Of a stretch of 64,000 nt of DNA, positions 22,605 to 33,560 are shown one piece after another. The notes below the pieces were generated by a model that ran no database searches, was not told where the DNA came from, and saw only the letters and a program-made list of their open reading frames with translations. A program made the position numbers and the translations under genes. Within the stretch, counting starts at the first letter, position 1, and each line of letters starts with the position of its first letter. This stretch comes from Trichopria drosophilae (Eukaryota; Arthropoda; Insecta; Hymenoptera; Diapriidae): contig CM059582.1 in the NCBI GenBank assembly GCA_030407085.1, positions 137,633,001 to 137,697,000 on the forward strand, given 5' to 3'.

Positions 22605-25600
22605 CTACAAGTTGTCATCGTCGCTCTCACGATTCTCTACCGCCTCATCGATACCGTCACTGTCGTAGTCGTCATCAAGATTGTCTTGTACTGTTAGGGG
22701 TGCGTAATTGCTGCAGCTTGTCATTTCGCAAGATCCGCAAACCGTCGAGCAATTCAGGCCTGCTTTTTTACAGGAGGACGCTTTGCCGCAATCCTTCGTG
22801 CAATTCCAGAAAATCATTTTCAAAAGATTGCTCGGAGCGGGAGCTTGCGACATTTGTTTCTGAATGAGACAATTCTCACGGTCTCTCACCCAACCCCATT
22901 CTTCAGGTGCCATGTCGTTTGACAACCACGATTGCACTTGAAGATACACTCTTAAAAAATGATCATTTGCTGCATCAGCTGTAGGTGGCAATGAAGCTAA
23001 ATTTACAGCTTTGGTTTTCACTGTTTTGGCGAAACAAAGATAAGGGTAGTTATTGACACACGTTATTTTCGCGGGTGCTTTGTAGAGAAACAAAAGGGCC
23101 ACCATGCCATTATCAAAAATGGCTTCTTTTGTTTCATTCGGTCTTTTGAAACTTTCGATAGCCTGCCGGAATTTACAATCTTGGTATAGCTTGCTTTCAA
23201 AAGATGTAAATATTCTTTTCTTCCCATAATTGTAAAAACAGGAGGTTGTATCGCATCCCGAAAAAGCATGTAAGAATAGTAAGTTATCTCGGCAGAAGGG
23301 ATACTTATCTAAACTGTTACTCGAATATACAGTTTGACATTTCCGTCCTTTCCCCAATTTAAGGAAATACAATTTTTTTCTGGTTGAGTACAGCCTACTA
23401 CCAGGGTTAGAACGTCAACGTCCTCGGATATAATAACTGTTGGTGAATGATGACTTTATAACGCTGTATTGATAATCAGGACATCTGCGTTTCAACCCCT
23501 TGGTACTAGTGCAATTGTTTTCGTAGCCATCAAAAACAATACAACAATTTTCCCCGAAATTGGTCTGAATGTATCTGGCATATTTTAGAATGATTTCCGA
23601 ATACATGTCGTTTTGATGCCATACTACCCTGTGGAGAAGCATGCCTCCATCAATAACAAAAGAACAACTCTTCATGGGGAGTTGAATGTCTTCGGGTGTG
23701 AAAAGGTCGAAAAGTGTTGATTTTGGAGTTTTCCTCAATCCACCATCCAAGAATAACGCTAACGGGTATGGGGAAAGTTCCCATTTGAAATGCTCCTTCA
23801 GTTCCTCTTCATTTCGTCAAACAAATTCGTTGGAAGAGGAACATACGATCGAGAGGTATAACGTTATCTTGGATTTTTAGTTTGCTATTTACAGCAATCA
23901 ATGGAAGCACACGATCTCGGCGTTTCAGAGATAATTTGTGAAACAGAGTGACAATAATTTTCTGCAAACTGGCCTGTCCTATTTCACGAGCATCATAGCA
24001 AATTATCGATTCACCTCCAACAACTCCTGTGACTATTGACTTGATGGTGTCATCAAAAGGGAAGGGTTCATGGCAGTCAAAAAATTCTATAAACTTTTGA
24101 AGATCAGCATTGTCTCGAGCAATTCGCGAATCTCTTGCGTCGACATGTTGATCAGATGTTACGAATTTGACGCCGCAAAATTTCTCAACACTTTCACAGA
24201 TGTCCTAGGTTACTGGAATTCGGGAAATAAATTGCTGACTTGTGACGGCATTGAACCCGAGGTCGATGATACCTCCAGTGACTTTGATTAGTCTCATAAG
24301 GTCTTGCTCAATCGTCATATCTGTAAAGTTCCCGGACCAAAATTTAGCCGTTCGTCTGACTGTGCAAAATCCACGATCAATAAAGTTTTTATACTCTTCG
24401 ACTTATTCAGTATGTACACATTCCGAAGAAGAAATCTCATCCATTTCCTGGATGTATTTTCGCATATCCTGGACATAAAAGTGGGCCGCTTTTGCGTAAT
24501 GGAGGTGTCCCGAAGCATGAAAGAATGGCAGCATTTTCTCAATTAATATCAACTGTAATTTGAGGTCCCCCATTTTCTCTGAACGAACGAAACTTTTAGC
24601 GATGCCTACCAAGCGCACATACTGGATCCACAAATTAGCAGTTTTTCCACGTTTCTCAATTTCGTCCATTTTCGACGTGAATTTTGCATTGGCAGTCATA
24701 AAAACGGCAGAATCGTCAATTCTTTAATATTCGGGGGATTTTCATGGAAAGAAACAAGGTAGTCTTTCATTTTTTGTTTTTGTTTGAGAACTGTATAAAT
24801 AGTATTTACATCGCTAGGTGGCAAATTCACGAATGGTAGGGGACAAACCTTGTTCAAACTGTAAGGTATTTTTTCAGTTAATTTCCCCATAAAACCATTC
24901 CACCCAGAGATTGCTTCAGGCAATGTGAATTTACCGAAAATCCACATAAAATCCGCATTGGAAATAATAGTACTATCTTCATCACGGGTTCAGATATCTC
25001 CAACGACGAGTTCTTCATAATTCCTTCCACCTGAATTGTCGAAAATGTGGAAAGGAATTTTCCCGACTTCAGAAAGTTCCGATCCTTTAATGCGACATTT
25101 ATGCCGCTGAACGGGTTCAGTTTTTTCCAAAGATTTGGCTAGTGTTATGACTCGAATGCCACCCATGATATGAAAAGTATTTGCTCCATCTACTGTATCA
25201 GTATTAAAATCTGCGTTATCGAAAACGAACTGACAAAAAGATCCAGGTTTCAATTTTAATTGATAATCGAGAGCCGCGCAATCTTGGTAATGACAAGCGT
25301 CGGTATACGAGCAACACACCCCTAAGTGATGAAGTATATCTATAATTTTTTTTATGCGAATTTGCGATGGAGCAGAACTGCTATCCCGATTTGCAAAGGA
25401 GACAAAAAAGACCTTGGACGTACCGCACTCATTATCGCGTGACATATTGATGTACATTTTACGTTATAAGATTCTAACGATCCTTTCTTGTTTTTTAATA
25501 TAATATTTTAGACTAAAAACTGCATAGAATCAGGAATGGATACATTAACGTCCTCCAGGAACTCATCTGAGGAAGGATAAAAGTCTGTTTCACAAACCTG

Positions 25601-25804
25601 TCGCATAATATCATTTCGAATGAATGTTGCTACTGTCTTCAACACCTTCAGCTTCTCAGCCTTAACATCTAAATTTTGTTCTTCCAATGATTGCTTCAAT
25701 ACGTTGTAATCGGTGTCACGAAAACTTACGATTGTTGAAGCTCCTACTTTTGGAGTGAATCTTACAACATCACAACCGTACCTTTTTTTCAAGTGACTCA
25801 TCAT
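22605..25804 (-). pseudogene. PIN/XPG-like nuclease-type gene of an uncharacterised repeat family
   Basis: Successive minus-strand blocks read as one ~1000-residue protein broken by indels and stops. Block 1 (25804-24990) has CTSICHAIMSAVRPRSFLSP, CCSYTDA and FVFDNADFNTDTVDGANTFH. Block 2 (24947-24403) has LPFVNLPPSDVNTIYTVL, NLWIQYVRLVG and LPFFHASGHLHYAK. Block 3 (about 24070-23780) has TGVVGGESIICYDAREIGQA. Block 4 (23750-23415) has FVIDGGMLLHRVVW and CIVFDGYENN, like the XPG N-terminal acidic strands, with EDVDVLTLVVG following. Block 5 (23372-22605) has LLFLHAFSGCDTTS, then a Cys-rich tail (KMIFWNCTKDCGKASSCKK, CGSC) and an acidic end. The family is multicopy in animal genomes and, to my knowledge, has no assigned function. 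The segment between block 4 and EDVDV looks deleted, so this copy is dead. Confidence 0.65.
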
Positions 25805-26400
25805 GGTTTCCGGACAAGGAGCATCTTCGCCTGAAAATGTGCATGTTGAATCACAAATGAAAACTGAGTATATATTTTTTTATTCACGATTTAAGAAAAA
25901 CTTGTAAGTAATGTAACAAATAATGTAAACTTATATGAAAAAAGAGGAAAGGAAAAACTACAAAATATTGTTTTGCAGTATAATCGGAGATATAACATTT
26001 TCAGTTGTCGATTACAATCTGACATACATAGAATGTTTGGACGAATAGGAAGGTTAATTTGTACCTTTTCGTTAACCCATTTTCGCCCAAAACAAAATTT
26101 TGTTTAGCTCAATCACAAGCCATGTTATTCTTAACTAGAAATATAAGATGTTGTATTGAAGGTACCGTTCCTCTAGGTTCTGATCCTCCTGTTTTCGATT
26201 CTGAAGTAAAAAAAAATTTTACCCTGACTGAAATTAACTAAGGCGGTTTTAATGCCTAAAAAACCTACAAATGTCTTTTTTTTACGCTCGCTGTAATCAA
26301 TGTCAAAAAATCGATATATTACAGCGAGGATAAAGTGCTATTTTACACATTTTTGACATTTTTCTGTCGCATTTAACACACACTTGGAACAGAGAATGTG
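25805..26400. other. Upstream flank of the PIN/XPG-like gene
   Basis: AT-rich, no recognised motif. A short duplicated word (TACAGCGAGG / ACGCTCGCTGTAATC) near 26290-26330 forms a small hairpin. Confidence 0.35.
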
Positions 26401-26404
26401 GTAC

Positions 26405-26640
26405 GGCACATGTGCGATAATGTAACGTCAAATTCGTAATCAGCGACCCCAAAAACCCCCGAGTAACAAGAATCAGGTAAATTCAATGAATTTTCGTATT
26501 TTGCGTCTGCCATATTGAATCATCCGCCATTTCGAATTTTGAAAATCTAACTTCAAATTGATAATCAGCGACCACAAAACCCCCCGAGTAACAAGATTCT
26601 GGCGAATTTAAAAATTCAAACACATGGTCCGTATTACCGA
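26405..26640 (-). repeat. Two core-box repeat units, inverted
   Basis: AATCAGCGACC followed by CCAAAA and CCCCCGAGTAACAAG occurs at about 26437 and 26561, spacing 124 bp. This is the reverse complement of the 1630-1990 repeat including the GTTACTCGGGGG block. Confidence 0.75.
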
Positions 26641-26649
26641 TAAATTTAT

Positions 26650-27938
26650 TTGTTAATTTATTTTTTTTTAAATTTGGGTTTTGGACGTTAATGGGTTAAA
26701 ACAATTTCTTTACAAAAATTATATACTCATATTGGAAATGATGAAAATGTATCTGTTAAGATGAGAAATATATCCAAAACAATATATCGACACAAGGCCG
26801 AGGCACGTACATACATAACACTGTTATGCACCCAAGCATATGCGCATGGGCAGCTGCGCGCGCAGCGCCTGAAGGAATTCAGTCATGCCGGCCGGTGTAT
26901 CGACAGACGAGCTGGTCGCATTGATACCTGTTTTCGAAGGTCGTTCTTCAATTCCCAACTCTCGTTCAGGTATACCCACTATATGCAATCAATACTAGAA
27001 ACTCTGATCTTCAATTTCCCGCTAATATCGCCCCGAAATATGCTTTGAATAAATAACTACGACAGCTTTTGTAAAAAGTTACGAACTGCTGAAATTCGAC
27101 TTGTTTTTCAAAATAACAGTGTAAAACTTGAATTTTTCGACTTCATAAGTATCACTTCGTAAAGTATAAACCTGCAGCTTCAATTCTCATACAAAATTTT
27201 TTTCGTCCAAGCATATTCGATGACGTGAGATCATTTCTAATGTGAAACTTTCAATTCCGCGTTTTTTAGGGGTAATTCAAACATGTTATACTTTTTCCCA
27301 AAACTCGAGATCGATTGTTTATGGCATAGGTATTGAAGTTTATACTATCAAAATTAATATTCCATACAAATATTTCAATAGATTTGCTACATTTTATTAA
27401 TATTTGGAAAATCGTAAAAAACGGCCATAACCTCAAAGTATTTTTATAATTAACAGATTTGTAAAATCAGACTTCGTCTATGGTTAAATGTAATTATTCT
27501 ATATGAAAGCTGATATCTTCCCCTTCAAAATGCGTTTTTATTTTTTCCAGTAGGAGACTCTGAATAAAAGTTATCGAATTTCTACCGGCGACTTGTTATA
27601 AATTTTTTCAAATATGTGATTTCGCGCGCACAACTGGCAGTCAAAATAACCCGTTACTTGAATCGTTATTTCTGTGAGACTGGTTGATATTTACAAATAT
27701 GTGCTACGGAACTTTTTTGTTCAAAATCGTGCCAGCTACTTTTTTTGTTTGAAAAAATTTTTTTTTTCAAAGTATAGATTTTTCAGAAATCGACCTTTTC
27801 CGTTTTTTACCCCTACGGGGGCAGTTTTCTCGGGAAGCCCGGGATTGAGAGTGGTAAACTTTTTGCTTTTTTTTGGGGTCCACTACTTGAGATATTCGCC
27901 AATTTGCAGCTAGTTTAGACGATTTTCGGAGATGAAAC
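26650..27938. other. Right part of the 6.4-kb insertion, no gene
   Basis: Short frames only. 26800-26900 is GC-rich and contains GCGCGCGCAGCGC. 27780-27880 holds CCCCTACGGGGGCAG and CGGGAAGCCCGGG hairpins. No homology recognised. Confidence 0.35.
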
Positions 27939-27952
27939 CTCTGACGACTGGA

Positions 27953-29190
27953 CTACCAGTCAGAATCAAGAAAGGATTGCTACAGGGAGAGGTATTGAAC
28001 CCTTTACATTTCTCTTTATTTATTAGCGATTTAGAATCTTACCTTACTGAAAGTGGATGCAGAGGTCTTTCATTAAACGACACTACAGAAATCTCTTAGC
28101 ACATGCGGATGACTTGGTTTTTTTGACAGGTATACCAGTGGAGGTATCCCGTAAGCTAAATTTAAAATTGTTGTTTTTCAAAAAGGAGGATATGGGAGTT
28201 GAAGGGCGTTTAATTATGGCGATGAAACACTAGAAGTTGTAAAACAATATAAATACTTAGGAAGTATTTTTACTGAATCGTGCTCTTTCCTACCAGCAAC
28301 TAAGCGGGTTATAGCGGCGCTAATTGAGCTATCTCTTCTAACCATAAAGTGATATTTAATGCTAGATTAAATTCCCGGGTTTCAATTCTGCCGTTGTTTA
28401 ACAGCCTTGTTATAAGCATCGTGCTGTATGGAGCAGCTATGTGGAGTTCAAACTATTTGGATGTTATCGAAAGAATATAACTGACCTTCTTAAAAAAACT
28501 ACTACGCTTACCCAGTAATACGCCTAACTACGCAGTGCGGATGGAATCAGGAGTTCAGCCTCTGTCTGCGTTAGTTTTCCGTGACATTCTCTCGTGGTTG
28601 CAGAAGATACATAACATGCCTGATTATCGATATCGAAAACTTTGTTTAAATCATTATTATATATAGCCCTATTAGCTACCCAGTATACCAATTACAACAA
28701 TAATTGGGTTTTACAAATTAAATCCCGGTTTAATATTAATATTACTCCGGATGTTACACAGACGCTTAATCTTCTGCAATCAAACAGGGAACACACATTT
28801 AAACAAGTATTTATAAAAATCAGATGAACTGTGAACGCTTCGGCATCTTCTACTTATAGATATTTCTATTCCTTACGATCAGGTCAACTATAGATTCTGC
28901 TCCATATCGATGGTCATCGATCACGATGCTTGAGAAACAACTATTGCCAAGACTTCGTCTGTTAAATTGCCGTTTCAATTTTATTTCCATACGTGGCAAA
29001 GAACTAGTTTTTTCGACCACGGAAAATTGTACTAAATGCGACGGTGTTGAGTTAAATAGCTTGTATCACGTACGGGCAATATATCCATCTAACCGCGCGC
29101 TTAGAAGTAGACACTTTTCTGATTTAAGGATCTTACAAGGAGATATATTCGCTTGGCTAGAAATGTTAGACTCGACCAAAAAACAACTAT
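27953..29190 (+). pseudogene. LINE-B ORF2 piece 4: RT motif B to C-terminus
   Basis: LPVRIKKGLLQGEVLNP (motif B) is followed by FSLFISDLESYLTESGCRG, a variant catalytic box AHADDLVFLTG (H for Y), and SIVLYGAAMWSSNYLDVIER. Next come LLRLPSNTPNYAVRMESG and finally CTKCDGVELNSLYHV, the C-terminal Cys/His motif (frame 28926-29192). Numerous stops and frameshifts show long decay. The order matches LINE-A's C-terminal half. Confidence 0.75.
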
Positions 29191-29392
29191 AATTAAATTA
29201 ATGAACTATATTCGCGACTGCATTGTTAACCCTCAGCAGATTTAATTTATGAGTATCCTGGTTATTGTGAATAATAGATATATTGTTACCACCCGAACTT
29301 AAAGTAAATATTGTACATATGCGAAACTTCCGTTTCTATCAGAAGTGTCAAACTCCAAAAACAAATGTATCATTAAATAAATAATAATAATA

Positions 29393-30050
29393 CACATTTT
29401 TACCGTCAATTATTTAATAAAATCCCTGACACAATACAACATACTTCAATAATAAAGACTACTGTTGGCGTGGTGCCTCGCTTGCTTCGCTCGCTCAGAA
29501 ACTTCGACCAAGTGGAGAGTCGGCTATTCCTTAATACTCGTTTGTTTACTAACAGCTTTCAATTATATTATAAAATTATATTGATATTTGGGGGTCCAAT
29601 CATATTTAGGTCCAAGTGGCTTCAATAGATATGTTACAACAATATAGTGTTTCTTATATGTATGAAAAGTGAAAATGGGCATTTTCAAAACTTTGACCCC
29701 GACAACAGGCCAGCCGAAGCATTAATAAATAAAAGTTGCAAAACACTTACTTTATGCACTTGTATTGTAATAGACTATTCGATGCATATTACATGTTTAT
29801 TGTGTTTTACCTATTACTGTCTGTATCATTATGAGCTTATATATACAATATATATACATATAATTCTCTCTGACAGAAAATATCTCTGACAGATATTTTT
29901 TAGATATCGATAAGACATCTTTTAGATATATCGAAATAGTTATTTTCGTATCAAGGGCGTAAAAGAACTTATGCGCCCGTAGGTGATCACCGCGCCCGAG
30001 GGGCTAGCGAAGACTACCCCTGGGGGGTAGGGGGTCGAAACGTCGTAATT
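29393..30050. other. Intergenic, nothing recognised
   Basis: Contains the purine/pyrimidine palindromic words CGCTTGCTTCGCTCGCTC near 29480. There is no gene. Confidence 0.35.
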
Positions 30051-30054
30051 TGAT

Positions 30055-30610
30055 GAAAAACTATAGGGTCATTTTTTTGCCGAGGTGACCAAATTCAATA
30101 CTTTTTCAGACAATAGTCATAAACATTTTAAACCAGTTTCTATGGCATTATCGTTGACTTTAGGAAGAAAATGCATAGAACATTTTTGTAGAGAATATAA
30201 TGCTCTATTTTTTTTTTTTTTTTAAACATTTTTTAATAAAATTTATATTTTTCAAAATAAATGCAAAAAACTACGAAGAAACTTAATTGGGGCTAATGTT
30301 TTTTAGTAATGGACGGATGGATCTGCGCCAAAATCTAATCAGATCTAAGTTATGCCAAGACACGTATTTAAAAAAAAAATTATATCATTACGCTTATCCG
30401 TTCGCGAGTTATCGCGAGACAAAAAAACGGGACGTACGAACGTACGTACGTACAAGATCACGGACAGGAATTTTTGTATTGTTGATTTGGGCTCCTTAGG
30501 GCCTGAAACGTAGACATTTGATGAAAAATTATAGGGTAATTTTTATGCCCGAAGTGACCAAATTTAATACTTCGTTTAGACGTACGGTATGGGTCGAAGT
30601 AAAATTTATA
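30055..30610 (-). repeat. Dispersed repeat, copy of 10130-10620
   Basis: In reverse complement it carries TTACTTCGACCCATACC, TTTCAGGCCCTAAGGA, an ACGTAC run and CGCGATAACTCGCGA. The segment GATGAAAAACTATAGGGTCA near 30052 is a second, direct copy of GATGAAAAATTATAGGGTAA at 30520, so part of the unit is repeated. Confidence 0.65.
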
Positions 30611-30903
30611 TTTATTATTGTTGATGCAAATAGTCAATCAGTTCCATCTTCATTGCCGAATATTTTCACCACTTTTTGGCCTATTTAAAAGATATAAAAA
30701 TAATATTTTGTCCTAAAATGTCACGGTTGTCCGCGGTTGGCTAATGAGAATGGCAATTTTTACTGATAACTTTCTATACTATTACTTTCTGTCTAATTTT
30801 AGGCAGAACGAGCTTCTCATTTTTAATAGATGATCTCAATAAATTGATATAATGAATTTTCATATAAGTGAAACAAGCCTGTATACTTTGCAAATCAGCT
30901 ATC

Positions 30904-31738
30904 GTACACTCGAAAAAAGTTTGGCTAAAATAATGAGAAATCTGGTTATTTTAACCAAAAAATAGTATTACATACGGCCCAATTATTTTGATGGTTGAAT
31001 TAAACAGAAATTTCTTGTTAGCGTTTTTCTGGTATTTTAAAGCGCTTTTGTCTGATAATCCGTACAAGAATTCAATGTTGAAATAACCAGAATGTTTAAT
31101 AGAAAAGTTTCTTGACGTTACTGTAACATTGTAGGTTAAAATAATAATAAGTTGTGGTTAAAATTACTATTTTTCTGATAAACATAATAAGAACTTTTAG
31201 TTTAAATAAGTCCAATAAATGTATGTTGTGGTTGTAAACAATATTAGCATAAATTAAAAAATGACATTAAAATGACGTTACAGTGCCGCTTTTGCATTTC
31301 CATGTTTTTGAAATTTTATACAATTCTCACTTAATTACTACTTCAGCTATTGTTTTCCTGTTGGATAGCATTGCACTGCATAAAAAAGAATTGCTATTCC
31401 ACCCCAACTATCCCCGGAAATTTAAGAAAAAACCGGGACAATTCTACAGAAAAAGGCGTTACGACACAATGTCGGCCGACTCAATAGCATTCGAAATACT
31501 CGCCGTTATATAAGTAGAAAAATGGTATTGCACGGATATCGCCTGCCATCTAGTGTTCACATATATAACTGTAGGCCTAGTAGATTTAACCGGAAAGCAT
31601 TTAACCAGAAAAAGTGGCACTAATCTTTCTAATAAGTATTTTTCGGTTATATTAACCAGAATAACTAATTAACATAACCAGAAAACTTTAACTAAACGCA
31701 TCTTGTAATTTTAACCAGAATTTTGTTTGCGAGCGTAT
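30904..31738. mobile_element. Possible element rich in CTGGTTA/TAACCAG
   Basis: The left edge ACACTCGAAAAAAGTTTGGC and the inverse of the right edge ACGCTCGCAAACAAAATTCT resemble each other. Both sides carry repeated CTGGTTA words facing outward-inward. The interior has no recognised gene. Degenerate, so boundaries are tentative. Confidence 0.4.
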
Positions 31739-31739
31739 A

Positions 31740-33163
31740 TATAAAAGGAATGACTTTGAAATTGGCGGATATATTGTATTTTTTCTTTGAAAAAACAGTC
31801 GACTACTGCCGCTACTGTAATATCGACGTTGATCCACCGCAAAGATCTAAAGGTAGCTGAAGACATTTTCGCAAAATGTATAAAAATTTTCGGAATTAAA
31901 TATAAATGCACTGATTTTGGTGACATTATTAATCGCCCGTTTCAATTTGAGAACTACCATGACGATGCTGTAGAAGAGAGAAATTCAGAAAAGGGTCTCC
32001 CTATTACAAAATATTCGAGGCTGTTAAGAACACGACATTATCTTTATCCATGGGAAGGGTGAAAAATGAATACTATTGCGAAGAATTTATGCATTATCTT
32101 TCGGAATACATACTTCCATACTTCCCTCTATGGTAGGCTATTCCAATTCATCAAATAGTTTTCTACACTGGCATTATTGTGTGGTAGGCTATTCCAATTC
32201 ATCAAATTGGAATAGCCTACTACCCAACAATGCCAGTGTAGAAAACTGGATCAAAATTATCAAACAAGACATTTTCAGAAGTAAAGATTCTCAGATTTTT
32301 CCAGAAAAGGGAAAGATATTTACAGGGACGAATTCGCGAAAGACATTTTTCATTGAAAACAGAAAGACAAAAAAAGAAATAAAAACAGTCGCGAATATTT
32401 AAAAGACACGGGGAAAGCGGGGAAAGAGAGCTGGCAAAAAAATCTAAGGGAAATAGGTATTTTGTGTTTCCAAAAAAAAGTGCCGAGTAAAATAGAATCA
32501 ATAAACAACGCCCACCTGAATCAGACTGAAAATCTGAAAATTGTCAGTGAATTCTTTGGAAAAAATAATGAACATTCTCGGTAATGAACCCTTCCAGGAA
32601 CCGTTTGAGGATTTACCACCTGAAAAAATGGAGGTGTCGAGTCGGTGCAATATTGCTAATGACAGTGTTGTACACTTGAAAGTCGCTTTCTTCGACGTAA
32701 ACGTAAACAACGGAAACGTATCCTGAAGGATTTTCTAATATTAGGCGGAATGTTTATGGGATTCACTTGAACAAACAAAGTTTTATGACATTAAATCTAC
32801 ATAAATGGCTGGATGATAACACAATTAATACCTTTTTTGCGATCATTACATCACACGCCATAAAGTCTGGTCGTTGCATTTGAAATTTTCCTTATAGAAA
32901 ACGTAGTGATTCGAGACAAAATCACTGACGGTTTTCAGAAATGGGCTGAAGCTGCCGAATTGTGGAAGCATGATGTCCAGTTATTCCCAGTATGTTTCAA
33001 CAGTCACTGGACGCTTCTAATTGTTGTCTTAAGTCAAAGAATATTTATCTATTGCGACTCAATGCATATGAATCCGCCACATTTCATTCGCAATATGTGC
33101 GCTTTTATGAGTGCAATAAATGATATAACCCCACGCGCAGAAAAGATTGAATGGTCCTTGTAG
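31740..33163 (+). pseudogene. Decayed transposon gene with Ulp1-type (C48) protease domain
   Basis: Frames in order: 31787-32062 (LITHRKD-like helix, ends LYPWEG); 32207-32402 with NNASVENWIKIIKQDIF and KGKIFTGTNSRKTFF; 32541-32726; and 32906-33163. The last contains DVQLFPVCFNSHWTLLIVV and FIYCDSMHMNPP. The H-W-T-L-L and Y-C-D-S pair, about 18 residues apart, fits the His and Asp of a C48 cysteine protease domain. The downstream Cys region is lost. Ulp1-like domains joined to transposon proteins are known from several DNA transposon groups; I cannot assign the group. Frames shift repeatedly, so the gene is dead. A palindromic rearrangement lies at 32132-32249. Confidence 0.5.
32132..32249. 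repeat. Template-switch-like palindrome inside the Ulp1-type gene
   Basis: GGTAGGCTATTCCAATTCAT is directly repeated at 32132 and 32183. TTTTCTACACTGGCATTATT (about 32158) is the inverse of AACAATGCCAGTGTAGAAAA (about 32227). The result is a ~43-bp-arm hairpin with a ~10-bp loop. The right arm is the coding copy (NNASVENW). Confidence 0.8.
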
Positions 33164-33369
33164 AAAATGTATAAAGCCATCCACATCCCAATACAAATAA
33201 TCCCCACCGTGCGTCTTAACCAGCTTCAACCTAAAAGTGCTGGCACTTGAGAATTTCTTTTTTGGTTTAAAAGTAGGATATTTATAGGTGATTTTTCTGT
33301 AATAAAGAAAAAAATCGGCGGAGCTATTTTAGACAAATGGCGGGCGAATTTTTTAAAATTCATCGAATT
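33164..33369. other. Spacer after the Ulp1-type gene
   Basis: No recognisable continuation of the protease domain; AT-rich. Confidence 0.35.
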
Positions 33370-33560
33370 CGCTTGAAACTTATTATTTGGTGGTTTTTGA
33401 AGTCGCTGATTACGAATGTGCTGTTGGTGTTGAAAAATTCAAAATGGCGGACAATGTATCACGAGGCATTTCAGAATTTTTTTTCTGTCATATTGGATCC
33501 GCCATTTTGAATTTGCTAAAACTAAGGTCGGATTTGTAATCGGTGCCCCAAAAACCCTTC
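33370..33560 (+). repeat. Core-box repeat pair, head-to-head
   Basis: GAAGTCGCTGATTACGAA near 33399 and, inverted, GTAATCGGTGCCCCAAAAAC near 33536. AATTCAAAATGGCGG and its inverse CCGCCATTTTGAATT lie between. This forms an imperfect hairpin of two core-box units. Confidence 0.65.

Larger units (their letters stand above)
21563..27952. mobile_element. 6.39-kb TIR-bounded insertion carrying a PIN/XPG-like gene
   Basis: The left terminus TCCAGTCGTCAGAG (21563-21576) is exactly inverted at the right terminus (27939-27952). Both termini abut LINE-B reverse-transcriptase codons that are adjacent in related LINEs (EFTKPW on the left, LPVRIKKGLLQGEVL on the right), so the whole block behaves as one insertion. 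Its only recognisable gene is the minus-strand PIN/XPG-like gene at 22605-25804. Target duplication is not obvious. It could also be a composite of several insertions. Confidence 0.55.
17690..29392 (+). mobile_element. LINE-B: old LINE split by three insertions
   Basis: Four colinear pieces of one ORF2 lie in order on the plus strand: 17694-17970, 19129-19529, 21391-21562 and 27953-29190. They are followed by a 3' UTR ending in an AAATAAATAATAATAATA tail near 29390. The three gaps are occupied by separate elements (17971-19128, 19530-21390, 21563-27952). The junctions fall within continuous reverse-transcriptase motifs, which fixes the order of events: LINE-B first, then the insertions. The 5' end (ORF1, endonuclease) is missing. 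Confidence 0.8.

Noticed and set aside
22605..25804. A functional host nuclease gene
   Set aside because: Multiple stops and shifts, an apparent internal deletion, and location within an insertion in a LINE.
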